Below, piece by piece: positions 51,727 through 61,237 of a stretch of 64,000 bases of DNA. The notes beneath the pieces are model-generated. The model ran no database searches. It saw only the letters and a program-made list of their open reading frames with translations, and was not told where the DNA came from. The position numbers and the translations under genes are program-made. This DNA comes from Deltaproteobacteria bacterium (GTDB taxonomy: Bacteria > Desulfobacterota > Desulfuromonadia > Desulfuromonadales > BM103). The DNA lies in assembly GCA_024279915.1 (NCBI GenBank), contig JAJRRB010000025.1:1-64000 (forward strand), given 5' to 3'. The first letter of the stretch is position 1. The number at the start of each line of letters is the position of its first letter.

Positions 51727-53427
51727 CTAGACCTCCTCCTGGGTGACACGCATCACCTCCTCAAGAGTTGTGATGCCCTGCAGCGCCTTGTCAAGACCAG
51801 CATTTCGTAAGGGGCGCATGCCCCCCTCTATAGCGGCTTTCTTGATCGAAGTGGCGTCCTTATCCTGCAACAGCAGCTCGCGCACCTTATCATCCACCTT
51901 CAATAATTCGTAAATACCGGTGCGCCCCCAATAGCCAATCTGCATACACTTGTCACAGCCTGCGCCACGATAGGAGGAGGCCCCGGCCGGTAGTGGGTTC
52001 TCACTGGCGATCTCATGCAGCAGTTCCCCTGGCGGCTGGTGCTGCTCCTTACAGTGTGGGCAGATCGATCGCACCAGGCGCTGGGCGAAGATACCGACGA
52101 TACTCGAAGCCGCCAAAAACGGTTCAATGCCCATTTCAACCAAACGGGTTAAAGCACCGGCCGCATCGTTGGTGTGCAGGGTCGAAAAGACCATGTGTCC
52201 AGTTAAGGCCGATTGTACGGCGATCTCGGCGGTTTCACGATCACGAATTTCGCCGACCATAATGATATCAGGATCCTGGCGCAAAATTGAGCGCAAGCCA
52301 TTGGCGAAGGTTAAGTCAATTTTCGGGTTAACCTGAATCTGACCGACACCCGGCAACTGATACTCAATTGGGTCCTCAACGGTAATAATGTTCTTCTCAC
52401 GGTTATTGAGGCGGGTCAGGGCAGCATACAGGGTGGTGGTTTTGCCGGACCCGGTCGGACCGGTGACCAGAAAAATCCCGTGGTTTTTGTTGATCATCGC
52501 CTCAAAAGGTTTCAGCAGGTCTCCCTCAAGTCCGATCTCTTCCAGACTGAGAACACTTGACGCCTTATCAAGCAGGCGCAAAACCACGCGTTCACCAAAA
52601 GCAGTGGGCAGGATTGAGACACGTATATCCATATCCCGGCCTCCCATACGCACGCGGAAGCGGCCATCCTGTGGCAGGCGTTTTTCGGCAATATCCAGCT
52701 GGGCAATGATCTTGATACGGGAGACAATCCCGGCGTGGGCTTTTAGTGGTGGCTTGTTGACTTCGTAGAGAAGTCCATCGATCCGGTAGCGGACAATGAG
52801 TTCCTGTTCGAAAGGCTCGATATGAATATCACTGGCCCGTTCCTTAAATCCCTGGGTGATCAGGCTATTGACGAAACGGATAATCGGCGCTTCATCAGAG
52901 CTGTCAAGCAGGTCACGAGGTTCAAAAGAGTCGGATAAGCCATCAACGCTGTCTCCTTCAATCTCTTCAATCACGTCACCGGTCCCCCCCGCCTGCTTTT
53001 CGTAGGCCCGGTTGATGGCCCGCAGGATTTCCTCTGGAGTGGCAAGGCAGGGTTCGATCAGAGCCCCGGTCAAGGTACTCAGATCGTTGATCGGACGGCT
53101 GTCGCCTGGATCACAGATTGTAACCTGTAGTCGATTGGCACTTCGAGAGAGCGGGAAGATACGATACTGCTTGGCGAATCCGATTGGAATCAAGGTGTGC
53201 AGATCGTCAACGGTCGTTTCGGCAGGAATGGAATCGATGAATTCCAGGTCGTGCTGGATCGCCAGAGCGCGAACCAGAAGAGTCGAGTCGATCGACTGGC
53301 TGGCTTGTAACAGCTCGCCGAGCCGTTTCGGCGTCTGCTGCTGTTCGGCCAGGGCTGCATCAACCTGCTCCCGTGCCAGATCAAAATCTTCAACGAGTAT
53401 GTCACCGATCAATCGCCAGCTATGCAT
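51727..53427 (-). CDS. gspE: Type II secretion ATPase E
   Basis: 566 aa. The N-terminal GspE-N/MshE-N domain (about 1-150) precedes the ATPase. RASDIHIEPFEQELIVRYRI, Walker A GIFLVTGPTGSGKTTTLYAA, the Asp box ITVEDPIEYQLPGVGQIQVN, Walker B RQDPDIIMVGEIRDRETA and the His box TGHMVFSTLHTNDAAGALTR are present. The zinc-binding CPHC and CDKC pairs identify GspE/PilB rather than PilT. It powers pseudopilus assembly from the cytoplasmic face, bound to GspL. Confidence 0.96.
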   Translation of the reverse strand: MHSWRLIGDILVEDFDLAREQVDAALAEQQQTPKRLGELLQASQSIDSTLLVRALAIQHDLEFIDSIPAETTVDDLHTLIPIGFAKQYRIFPLSRSANRLQVTICDPGDSRPINDLSTLTGALIEPCLATPEEILRAINRAYEKQAGGTGDVIEEIEGDSVDGLSDSFEPRDLLDSSDEAPIIRFVNSLITQGFKERASDIHIEPFEQELIVRYRIDGLLYEVNKPPLKAHAGIVSRIKIIAQLDIAEKRLPQDGRFRVRMGGRDMDIRVSILPTAFGERVVLRLLDKASSVLSLEEIGLEGDLLKPFEAMINKNHGIFLVTGPTGSGKTTTLYAALTRLNNREKNIITVEDPIEYQLPGVGQIQVNPKIDLTFANGLRSILRQDPDIIMVGEIRDRETAEIAVQSALTGHMVFSTLHTNDAAGALTRLVEMGIEPFLAASSIVGIFAQRLVRSICPHCKEQHQPPGELLHEIASENPLPAGASSYRGAGCDKCMQIGYWGRTGIYELLKVDDKVRELLLQDKDATSIKKAAIEGGMRPLRNAGLDKALQGITTLEEVMRVTQEEV

Positions 53428-53461
53428 CTTTGGACTGCCCCATCTATGTTATTGGCAAGAG

Positions 53462-55690
53462 TTATTGGTCGGAACTCCGCCGTGGAGTCGGTGTCACCCA
53501 TTGGTCACTACCTGCGGGACTATTCTCTTCACCTGGAGTCGTTGCTTCCTGATCGACGCCATAAGTCTCCAGTCCCGGCTCGACAGGTTCCTGGGGCTTC
53601 GGTGTGCCGCCCAATTCACCGAAAAAATTCTCCGGCAGAGACTCAACCATATCGTTGGTCAAAAAGCCGCTGGCAGCCTGACGGTTACGTCCAGTAATTC
53701 GAGCCAGGTCACCAGAGTCCTTAACAATAGTCGGATTGATAAAAATCAGCAGATTGGTTTTCTCCTCCGTTGAGGAGGTGCGGCGAAAGAGCCAGCCAAT
53801 GAAAGGCAGATCGCCTAGGAGCGGCACTTTGGTCACTGACTCTGTGATATTACTGTCTATCAATCCACCAAGCACCACAGTCTTACCGTTCTCCGCCAAT
53901 ACCGTGTTACGCAGTACACGCTTGGTAAAGGTCGGGCCGACCTCGTTTGGATCACCGACACTGGCACTTAAGGCCGGACTGGCAGGAACAATATCGGTCA
54001 GCTCTTGATAAATCGTCAGTCGGACCAGATCGCCCTCGGTCACTTGCGGAGTAAAGCGCAGGATCAAGGCAACATCCTGACGTTCTACAGAAACACTCTG
54101 AGCCAGGCCATTGCTGCCAGAGTCCGTCAAACGACCCGTGATGACCGGGACATTGGCACCGACGATGATTTCTGCTTCCTCGTTGTCAGAGGTCAGCAGT
54201 CGCGGAGCGGAAAGGATATTGACATCGCTATCGGTCTGGGAAAGGTCAATCAGCACCGAAAGACTTGGCACGGTAATTTTATTGCCATTCGGGCCATCAA
54301 TCGTGATCGGGTTGAAAAAACCGCCAGCCAACAGACCATCGACAGCCTGAGTCAACAACGATGGCACCCCACCGTCATCATTATCTATTGCATTTCTGAG
54401 ACCAACTGGTCCGGTGTTCTGGTTGCTGCCACCTAAAATCACACTATGACCGTTAATAGTAGCGGCACCTTGTAGAGAAACACCCAGGCGTTGCGTGGCA
54501 TCCATTGAGAGTTCCATGATGAGGACCTCGACGTAGACCTGCTTGCGCTTGATATCAAGCTGCTTAATGATTCCTTGCAAGGTTATGTAATCTTCATGGC
54601 CGGCATTGATAATCAGTGAATTGGTTGGTTTGTCGGCGGTAATAGTCACCGGCCCGGAGGAAAGCGGCCCTTTGTTGTCCCGCTTGTTACTGCCGGCCCG
54701 GGTCTGGGTCTTGATACCGGTCAGTATCTCGTTGAGGGTCGATGCCAGAGTGTCAGCATCGGCGTTTTCCAGATAGTAGAGGTTGATATTGGCGCGTTTG
54801 CTCTCTGATTCCTGATCCATGAGCAGGATCAAGCCCTTGATCAGCTCCATGTCATCTGCATTCGCCATGACAATCAACGAGTTGGTCCGTGTATAAGGGA
54901 TCACCTTGCTGATTTTCCCCTGTGCGGTTGGTGTACCCGCCTTGCGAACACGGCTTACACCAGGCTGAGTAATAATTTCAGTGCAGATTTTGGCAATCTC
55001 TTCGGCGTCAGAGTTTTGCAGTGGAAAAACCTCAAGAACATTGGCCGAACCAGGCAGATCAAGCTCACGAATAATCCTCATCAGGCGTTCGATGTTCGCT
55101 CCACTGTCAGTGATGATCAGGGTGTTGGTTGGCGGATAGGCGAGCAGGTGGCCGGTCGTTGCCACCAAAGGTGCCAACACGGTGGTAGCAATCGTTGCGG
55201 CATTGATGTGCTCCAATCGCACCAGACGGGTGACAAATTGTTCCGTATTATGCCGATAATTATCGACAATAGTCGGCAAACTTTCACTCCGAGCCCCCTT
55301 GATCGGCACGATTTTATTGACCTTGCCCGAAGGTACAATGGTGTAACCTTTGACATAGAGCACCGAGAGAAAGAGCTGGTACGCTTCTTCGAGAGTCATG
55401 CTTTCCGGGGAGACAATCGTGACCTTGCCTTTGACCTTATCGTCATAAAGGAAGTTCTTTCCGGTCAGCTCGCTGATGGTCTGAATCAGGTCGGTCAGTT
55501 CCACATTCCTGAAGTCGAGCGTGACCTGCCCTTCAGTCATGTCGCCCTGTCGCTGCTGGCTCTGGGCAAGCAACGAGGACGGCAGCACCAGGGCCAGAAG
55601 CAGCAAACCGACCAGACAGCGGACTCCCAGCAAACGGTACTTGGTCGCGGTTTTTACCAAGAGGACCTCCTCAGTTGATTTCATAAGCAT
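53462..55690 (-). CDS. gspD: Type II secretion outer-membrane secretin D
   Basis: 742 aa from ATG at 55690 (TGATG overlap with gspC). The best ribosome-binding site (GAGGAGG), however, lies 6 nt before a TTG at 55660, which gives a cleaner signal peptide (YRLLGVRCLVGLLLLALVLPSSLLA). N0 (VTLDFRNVELTDLIQTISEL) and repeated N1-N3 domains (PTNTLIITDSGANIERLMRI; TNSLIVMANADDMELIKGLI; TNSLIINAGHEDYITLQGII) lead to the secretin domain with VPVITGRLTDSG, TVVLGGLIDSNITESVTKVP and FIGWLFRRTSSTEEKTNLLI. A Pro/Glu/Thr-rich tail follows; no pilotin gene is seen. Confidence 0.96.
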   Translation of the reverse strand: MLMKSTEEVLLVKTATKYRLLGVRCLVGLLLLALVLPSSLLAQSQQRQGDMTEGQVTLDFRNVELTDLIQTISELTGKNFLYDDKVKGKVTIVSPESMTLEEAYQLFLSVLYVKGYTIVPSGKVNKIVPIKGARSESLPTIVDNYRHNTEQFVTRLVRLEHINAATIATTVLAPLVATTGHLLAYPPTNTLIITDSGANIERLMRIIRELDLPGSANVLEVFPLQNSDAEEIAKICTEIITQPGVSRVRKAGTPTAQGKISKVIPYTRTNSLIVMANADDMELIKGLILLMDQESESKRANINLYYLENADADTLASTLNEILTGIKTQTRAGSNKRDNKGPLSSGPVTITADKPTNSLIINAGHEDYITLQGIIKQLDIKRKQVYVEVLIMELSMDATQRLGVSLQGAATINGHSVILGGSNQNTGPVGLRNAIDNDDGGVPSLLTQAVDGLLAGGFFNPITIDGPNGNKITVPSLSVLIDLSQTDSDVNILSAPRLLTSDNEEAEIIVGANVPVITGRLTDSGSNGLAQSVSVERQDVALILRFTPQVTEGDLVRLTIYQELTDIVPASPALSASVGDPNEVGPTFTKRVLRNTVLAENGKTVVLGGLIDSNITESVTKVPLLGDLPFIGWLFRRTSSTEEKTNLLIFINPTIVKDSGDLARITGRNRQAASGFLTNDMVESLPENFFGELGGTPKPQEPVEPGLETYGVDQEATTPGEENSPAGSDQWVTPTPRRSSDQ

Positions 55691-56574
55691 CAGTTAATTT
55701 CATAGGAAAGCGTCATCGGTTTATCTTTACGCTCCAGGTCGACCGTCAATTGGCGGGCCTCCCGGAGCTGCTGCAAGATCTGCAGGGCTTTTTCGGGGCT
55801 ATCAATCGGCATATTGTTAACTTTCAAGATCACATCGCCACGGTGGATCCCCATTTTGGCAAGTATCGACCGTGGGTTAAGCTTACTGACCATGAAACCG
55901 TCAGTTCGACCGTTAATGATCCGAGGCTCCAGCTGCGCCAACCTCATCTGCTCAGCAATATTGGTACGGGCAGCATCGGCTACGGTCTGGGGAACCTGCC
56001 AGCGGTTGTTACCCGCGGATTGAATACCCGCACTGGACGACGAATTTTCATTACGCCGTAACTTGCCAGACTGATTTTCCAGCACGGTCAGCTCGGTGGT
56101 TGACTTATCCCGGTTGCGAATGATGACCCGGTTGCGTTGGATTTTCTCGACGTGCCCTCCTCCAGGAAGCGGGTCGTCCAGGTGAAACAGTTTGATCTCC
56201 TTACCAACTTTGACCAGAGCTGTGGAATTGGCTCCAGAGACCAGTGTGCCAACCAGGGCGAGATCTTTGCGGGTTGATGTTTTGGGGCTGGTGTCAGTTT
56301 GTGAGGGTTTAATCGTGACGGAACGATCACCGCGCGCGGTCGGGTCAAAAATATTCTGCTGCAGGATTCGGTTCAGGTCGCGATCGGTGATCTGGCTGTT
56401 AACGGCTCCGGTGGCAGGACTGCTGGTCAATTCGAAAGTAGCGTCCGGGCGCAGAATCATGCCGACAAGCGTCGCCGCCAGTTGGCCGCAGGCCAGACCA
56501 AGCAGCACCAGCAGCAGCAGGCAGAGCTCGCGGTGAAACTTCTGAAATAAGGCTAAGACCGCATTGGCATTCAA
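55690..56574 (-). CDS. gspC: Type II secretion protein C with PDZ domain
   Basis: 294 aa. The start is a TTG at 56574 with GGAGGG 7 nt upstream. A transmembrane helix (ELCLLLLVLLGLACGQLAATLVGMIL, about 16-41), an HR domain (KDLALVGTLVSGANSTALVK, with NRILQQNIFDPTARGD before it) and a C-terminal PDZ domain (DGFMVSKLNPRSILAKMGIHRGDVILKVN, about 226-255) match GspC. It links the inner-membrane platform to the secretin and helps select substrates. First gene of the twelve-gene gsp operon. Confidence 0.93.
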   Translation of the reverse strand: MNANAVLALFQKFHRELCLLLLVLLGLACGQLAATLVGMILRPDATFELTSSPATGAVNSQITDRDLNRILQQNIFDPTARGDRSVTIKPSQTDTSPKTSTRKDLALVGTLVSGANSTALVKVGKEIKLFHLDDPLPGGGHVEKIQRNRVIIRNRDKSTTELTVLENQSGKLRRNENSSSSAGIQSAGNNRWQVPQTVADAARTNIAEQMRLAQLEPRIINGRTDGFMVSKLNPRSILAKMGIHRGDVILKVNNMPIDSPEKALQILQQLREARQLTVDLERKDKPMTLSYEIN

Positions 56575-56776
56575 CCCGCTACCCTCCTGGCAATGACAAT
56601 TAACTGACAGACCATATCATATTATGCTACCGATGTTAAATTAAGGAAGGGGTACGACTTGTTTATCTGCTTGATTTCACAAAACTCTGGTTGGTTTTGT
56701 AACGTCTTGGGGAACGCATAACCACCTGACTCTATTCTGATACCTGAAAAAAACAACTCTACAACCCCAAAAAGGT

Positions 56777-56871
56777 TTAACGCAGGCGCTAAGAACGCAG
56801 AGGAAAAGCTCTTAAATCTCAAGGGTCTCATTCACAGTCATTTCTCTCTGCGTCTCCGCGTCTTTGCGTTA
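56777..56871. repeat. Palindromic intergenic repeat, copy 2
   Basis: The left arm from 56777 (TTAACGCAGGCGCTAAGAAC) is a degenerate partner of the right arm at about 56846-56871 (TCTGCGTCTCCGCGTCTTTG, then CGTTA). It is the same family as the repeat at 40497-40575. Confidence 0.8.
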
Positions 56872-56916
56872 GTAAATGCTTAAGCATGGTTTTGCCTTTG
56901 TTTGGATTATAAATCC

Positions 56917-56944
56917 AAAAAAATGGGGCGGCCTGAGCCGCCCC
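56917..56944 (-). terminator. Rho-independent terminator of the large cytochrome gene
   Basis: On the minus strand, stem GGGGCGGC / GCCGCCCC with a 4-nt loop is followed by A and seven T, about 22 bp after the stop codon. It is the best terminator in the window. Confidence 0.93.
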
Positions 56945-56965
56945 GCAAAGAAGGTTATTCTTTCA

Positions 56966-59395
56966 TCAATACCAGGACTTGCCACTGCTGCCATGATCCT
57001 TGCCATGGCAACTGTTGAAACAGGTTACGTTGCTTGCCGTCTGTGTGAAGGTCATGTCAGACGGCGTGGTGTTAGGAACCGGCCGCAGGTTTGCCTGGCC
57101 GAAATTCGGGTTACCGCCAACCGGAAAGGTGAAATGTTCAGCGGCAAGAACCGTTCCATCCGGCCCATCATTGGTATGGCAAACACTGCAGGTCAGCTTG
57201 TGGTCATTTTTGTCATGGCGGCCTGTGCGATTTGGCACCGCATTTCCAGATGGAGGGGTAGCATGACAAGAGGTACAGGTACCGACAGCATCCCCGGCCG
57301 GATCGGACACGTGACAGAAGAGACAATCGAAGCCGCCATTACCGATCGATCCGACTAAACCGGGATGACACAAGCCACAGGTCGCATCAATGGTAGCAGC
57401 ATCATTACCGGCGGCATTGTTGTGGGTTATAAATGAGTTGTCCACGGAATCGTACCAGTGGACAACCTCCGTCGCCCCCTTAGAAGAGGGATGAGCCGTA
57501 TCGGCATTGTGACACTTCATGCAGCCCGTAGCCGTGGGATCGCTCTCGTCCCCCTTGTTCTGAATGATGTCTACTGTGAACAGCGGGTTCGGGCCACCGC
57601 TGGCCGGGGTGGCATGACAACTCTGACAGTTGGCCAGGTTGACTTTGGCATCCGATCCATGGACAGTCCCCGGCCGGTAGGAACCGTCTGTCGGATGAGT
57701 TGCCCCGGAGCCGACGCCCCAGACGCGGGTTCCGCTATGACAACCGGCGACATCCGTACAAGTCGGATTGGCAGGGTCCGTAGTATTATCGTAATTCAGG
57801 CTCGCCAGCAAGGTCGCCACCGGGTCACCCTCGACCACAGCCGAATCGAGATTGTCGAAATGGCCGCTGGCGGGCAAGGTTGCAGCATCATGACAGGCTG
57901 AGCAGGTCGGATCGAACCCCAGGTTGTCGGCCCATCCACCGGTTTCAGCATGGCTGCTGTGACGACCTGAGCTGTAACTGTTGTACTGGTCCGAGACACT
58001 GGCCAGCTGGTGGCAGAAAGTGCAGTCGCTTGCTACAGTAATCATCCCTGCGGTCCAGTCCGGGGAGGTCTGACCACCGTGACAGGAGATATTGCCACAG
58101 GTCTGAGCAGCTTCGTCATAGCTGGTGGCACCACCGGTCTTGGCTTCGTAGAGCGGCAGGAAAACCACTTCAGCCGGGTAATTCGGAGTCGTCTGGTCCA
58201 CGCGGTCATAGTGGGTCAGGCTCCCCGTACCCCCGCCCTCATGGCAGGCGCTACAGTCTGTTGTGGTTGGGGTGAAGTCGACATGGCCCACATGTGTTCC
58301 AGCCAGGTTGGGCTGATTGGCCCCTTGAGGAACCAGGCTGTCCGGCGGAGTGTTATGACAGGAGGTACAGTTGAGAACAGTCAGCGGATCTCCAGCAGTG
58401 TGGCAATCCTCACAGGCTGGATCATCGCCACCGCCAGCCGCCGTCAGTGTATGGCAGTCGAAACAGGCGGGGTCGTTAGCAATCGCTGCAGCCACATGGC
58501 CGCTCGGCAGCAGCCAATCCTGGCCGACATCATGGAAAGCGCCGGGGCCGCCGGGATGGCAGCTCGACGTAATCCCGTTGGCATTGGTGAACTCAACGGT
58601 ATAACAACTGGGTGCCCCGGGGAAAGGCCCCGGGGTGTTGTTCCCCGGCGTCGTATCGATCGTCAGGTTATGGCAGATCACGCAGGTGGTCTCCAGGTTG
58701 CCGGAGGCCGCATGTGTCCGGTCACTCGAATTGGAGTTTTTCGTCCAGTTGTTCGGGTGGGCGTTGGCCGCATCATGAATCGAACCAAAGTGACAGTCCC
58801 GGCAGTTGCCGTTGTCGTTAATTTCCGGGCTGCCATCCGGGAAGAGATCGGCGACATAGCCACCGAGGAAATCATTCAGGAGACGACCGTGACAATTCTG
58901 GCAGTAGACCAGGTTGTCTTTTCCGGGAATACCATGAGCGGACGGACTGGTATAAGGCAGGGGATGTGAAGCTGGCGGATCACCATTGGTCGCGACATGG
59001 CACAGAGCGGAGTCGTTGAAGCAGCTGGGGCCGACATCCCCACCCTGCAACGTGGGGCCATGGCAGGCGCCCGCGGCACAACCGGTCCAGCTAAAGTCGA
59101 GCGGAAAACCCTGATGATCTTGACGGACATCAGTCCAGCCCGGAGGATGGGTTGCGAATGGCGGTCCTCCAAGATGACAGCTGTAGCAGCTGACGGCATC
59201 GCCACTGCCGTTAAAATCGAGGCCATGGCATCCCTGGCAGCTGCGCAAATCGTCATTGGCATCAGCTCCATGAGTGGTCAACCAGTTGGCGGGGTGGACC
59301 TCACCGACAGCCGGTGCATCCGAACTGCTGTCCGAACATCCGTAGGAAATAACAACCAGAAGAACCAGGCACAGCAGCATTACAATCCGTCTCAT
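56966..59395 (-). CDS. Large multiheme c-type cytochrome lipoprotein
   Basis: 809 aa from ATG at 59395, chosen because GGAGG lies 6 nt upstream and a lipoprotein signal follows at once (MRRIVMLLCLVLLVVISYGC); a frame from 59476 is longer. There are seventeen CX2CH heme motifs plus six with longer spacing: CAAGACH, CFNDSALCH, a C-X14-CH, CGNISCH, CTDVAGCH and CFNSCH. If all bind heme there are 23. The CGNISCH...CTFCH arrangement is the Geobacter CxxxxCH/CxxCH domain type. The Ser after the lipid Cys fits outer-membrane placement. It is encoded after a barrel and a small cytochrome, so it is probably the surface-exposed end of an electron conduit. Confidence 0.92.
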   Translation of the reverse strand: MRRIVMLLCLVLLVVISYGCSDSSSDAPAVGEVHPANWLTTHGADANDDLRSCQGCHGLDFNGSGDAVSCYSCHLGGPPFATHPPGWTDVRQDHQGFPLDFSWTGCAAGACHGPTLQGGDVGPSCFNDSALCHVATNGDPPASHPLPYTSPSAHGIPGKDNLVYCQNCHGRLLNDFLGGYVADLFPDGSPEINDNGNCRDCHFGSIHDAANAHPNNWTKNSNSSDRTHAASGNLETTCVICHNLTIDTTPGNNTPGPFPGAPSCYTVEFTNANGITSSCHPGGPGAFHDVGQDWLLPSGHVAAAIANDPACFDCHTLTAAGGGDDPACEDCHTAGDPLTVLNCTSCHNTPPDSLVPQGANQPNLAGTHVGHVDFTPTTTDCSACHEGGGTGSLTHYDRVDQTTPNYPAEVVFLPLYEAKTGGATSYDEAAQTCGNISCHGGQTSPDWTAGMITVASDCTFCHQLASVSDQYNSYSSGRHSSHAETGGWADNLGFDPTCSACHDAATLPASGHFDNLDSAVVEGDPVATLLASLNYDNTTDPANPTCTDVAGCHSGTRVWGVGSGATHPTDGSYRPGTVHGSDAKVNLANCQSCHATPASGGPNPLFTVDIIQNKGDESDPTATGCMKCHNADTAHPSSKGATEVVHWYDSVDNSFITHNNAAGNDAATIDATCGLCHPGLVGSIGNGGFDCLFCHVSDPAGDAVGTCTSCHATPPSGNAVPNRTGRHDKNDHKLTCSVCHTNDGPDGTVLAAEHFTFPVGGNPNFGQANLRPVPNTTPSDMTFTQTASNVTCFNSCHGKDHGSSGKSWY

Positions 59396-59429
59396 CTTTG
59401 CCTCCATATTTTTCTGGGAACCTGTCGGA

Positions 59430-59903
59430 CTAGCCGTGACAAGACGCACAGGTTTTTGCCGATTTAGGATTCCCATGACAGCGGAAACAGGAGGTCGGGT
59501 CGACCCGACCGTCTATCCGGTGACGACTCAGGTAATCTCCGCGATGGGGCATGCGGCGGGTATTGCCGGTCTGATCTTTGAGTGAGGGTTTCAACTCGAC
59601 GTTGATAGCATGACAGTCATTGCAGTAGCTGGTCTGGTGGCAGAGACCACAGACCCGCTCGCCCTGGTAGGCCGCCTGGCGATGGTTGTCCGCCCAGTAA
59701 GGTCCGTGGACAAATCTTTCATAGGGGATATTTTCGCCCTGTGGATCATGGCAGTTTGTGCAGTTCCGGGGCTGCTCTTCCAGATCGGCAGCAGAAGGAT
59801 GGCTGGCCGGCAGCTGGTAGCTGCTCTCCATGGTGGAACAAGCTCCAAGAATCCCAAGAGTAACAAGTACAACCGCAAGCGGCAGAAGCATTTCTTTCAA
59901 CAT
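59430..59903 (-). CDS. Five-heme c-type cytochrome lipoprotein
   Basis: 157 aa from ATG at 59903 (AGGAG 7 nt upstream); a longer frame starts at 59930. Lipoprotein signal MLLPLAVVLVTLGILGAC. Five CX2CH motifs (CTNCH, CGLCH, CNDCH, CFRCH, CASCH) and several free His that could serve as distal ligands are present (YERFVHGPYWADNHRQAAY, MPHRGDYLSRHRIDG). The sequence pattern DYLSRHRIDGRVDPTSC resembles the SDFQISHPIAARTDPQLC stretch of the 10-heme cytochrome at 62849, suggesting a shared module. It sits between the barrel and the large cytochrome genes. Confidence 0.9.
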   Translation of the reverse strand: MLKEMLLPLAVVLVTLGILGACSTMESSYQLPASHPSAADLEEQPRNCTNCHDPQGENIPYERFVHGPYWADNHRQAAYQGERVCGLCHQTSYCNDCHAINVELKPSLKDQTGNTRRMPHRGDYLSRHRIDGRVDPTSCFRCHGNPKSAKTCASCHG

Positions 59904-59938
59904 GGCAGAACTCCTAGGGGATATAGACATATACAGTC

Positions 59939-61237
59939 CTAATTGCTGTTATCAAATTTATAGGTCAGGTTCAGCATGCCGCGCAGATCATCGTCAAAAT
60001 AGGGATCCGCGCTGTAATCACCTGAGAATTTGATGTTCAGAGCGCCATCCATGAAGGTCTTGCCGACGCCAAGGGAGGAGAAGAAGGAATAATCCTGATT
60101 GTAGATATCTTCATCGTACGAGGCATAGACCATGTCGGCGGTGGCAAAATCAACCCAAAGGGCATCGCCCAGGCCATCCCAGTAGCCATAGAGACGCGTC
60201 AGCAGGTAGGTCTGTTTGGACAGGTCACCATCCATATAGCCCAGTTCACCACCGATCTCAGTCATCCCTTCACCATGCCAGGTCACCAGAGCCGAATAAT
60301 AATAGTTGGTATCGGCGATATCGTAGTCGTAGTACTTGAACTTGCCACCGAAGGTCCATGTTGCGGATTCCAGCCAGGTTATATCCAGACCGACAAGGTC
60401 GATTTCTTCACCGGTAGTCGCCATAGCTTTAAAGGGGTTAACGGAGTTGGCACCGGTAGCGAAATAGTCTTCGTACTTGAACATCGAATAGTAGGGGCGG
60501 AAGTTGAAGTCCCCCAGACTGAAGTCAAGCTCGTAGGAGTGCTCGGCCCAGCCCTCAGTCTCGACGTTACGAACCGATCTGCCATAGAGACTGACCCCCC
60601 CTGGGAGGAAAACAGAGATATCGACACCGGCCATCTCCTCGGCGGTGTCGCCATCATTTTCGGTCTTTTTGTAGGAGAAGCCAAGCTCTCCCAGCATGCC
60701 TTTGTGCAGGGCAATCCGGCCGCCATAGATGCTGTCGCTGCTGCGGCCATTGGTCGAATCGAGGCCCACCGGTTGCCCGGCGTAAAGGGAAGTCGTGATG
60801 TAATTGCCCAGGTCAGTGCTGAACCTCATACCATCAACCGCTTCGTTGGCCACGCCCTCAAAAATAGACTGGCGACCAAGCCGGACATTCAGGTTGCTCA
60901 CCGACTTCGTATACTCGAGATAACCGTAAAGAAGTTCGCCGGCCGATGAGTCATCGTAGAAATCATTGTCGGCGAAATCATGCCTGCCCCAGCCGTAAAG
61001 ATGGAAGGAGAGCCCCTCCTCTGTCAGGCTGCCTATGTCGAGCTGCAGGTATTCATAACCGGGTACGACTGCTTCATCCGAGCCGGAACTGGTGTCCCGC
61101 TCGAACACACGAATAATACTGTCAGACTGGATGTTCACTTCATTGGCAGGACTGGCAACAGGCAAGGCCAGCAGCATGATCAGGACAGCAGACAGCACCG
61201 ACCAGATCTCCGCAACAGCAAGATGACGCTCTTTCAT
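59939..61237 (-). CDS. Outer-membrane barrel protein of the leftward cytochrome module
   Basis: 432 aa, with a signal peptide ending near ALPVASPA and ribosome-binding site GAGGAGG. The mature protein is a series of alternating strands rich in Tyr, Asp and Gly (YEYLQLDIGSLTEEGLSFHLYG, LLYGYLEYTKSVSNLNVRLG, FNFRPYYSMFKYEDYF, TWTFGGKFKYYDYDIAD) and ends with a strand LRGMLNLTYKFDN. LNVRLGRQSIFEGVANEAVDGMRF is the counterpart of LDLKLGRQFIVTSAGASVMDGLYL in the barrel at 61597, so the two are homologues. It probably houses or contacts cytochromes in an outer-membrane conduit. Confidence 0.82.
   Translation of the reverse strand: MKERHLAVAEIWSVLSAVLIMLLALPVASPANEVNIQSDSIIRVFERDTSSGSDEAVVPGYEYLQLDIGSLTEEGLSFHLYGWGRHDFADNDFYDDSSAGELLYGYLEYTKSVSNLNVRLGRQSIFEGVANEAVDGMRFSTDLGNYITTSLYAGQPVGLDSTNGRSSDSIYGGRIALHKGMLGELGFSYKKTENDGDTAEEMAGVDISVFLPGGVSLYGRSVRNVETEGWAEHSYELDFSLGDFNFRPYYSMFKYEDYFATGANSVNPFKAMATTGEEIDLVGLDITWLESATWTFGGKFKYYDYDIADTNYYYSALVTWHGEGMTEIGGELGYMDGDLSKQTYLLTRLYGYWDGLGDALWVDFATADMVYASYDEDIYNQDYSFFSSLGVGKTFMDGALNIKFSGDYSADPYFDDDLRGMLNLTYKFDNSN

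Larger units (their letters stand above)
56575..56965. other. Non-coding gap between gspC and the cytochrome gene
   Basis: About 390 bp holding the gspC promoter, an intergenic palindromic repeat (56777-56871) and, near the right end, the terminator of the leftward cytochrome gene. A second perfect palindrome, TTTGGATT-ATA-AATCCAAA, lies at 56901-56919, next to the terminator. Confidence 0.6.

Noticed and set aside
58010-58969. 319-codon plus-strand frame opposite the large cytochrome
   Set aside because: It is the complement of many heme-motif codons. The minus frame has regular CX2CH motifs, a lipoprotein signal and a terminator.
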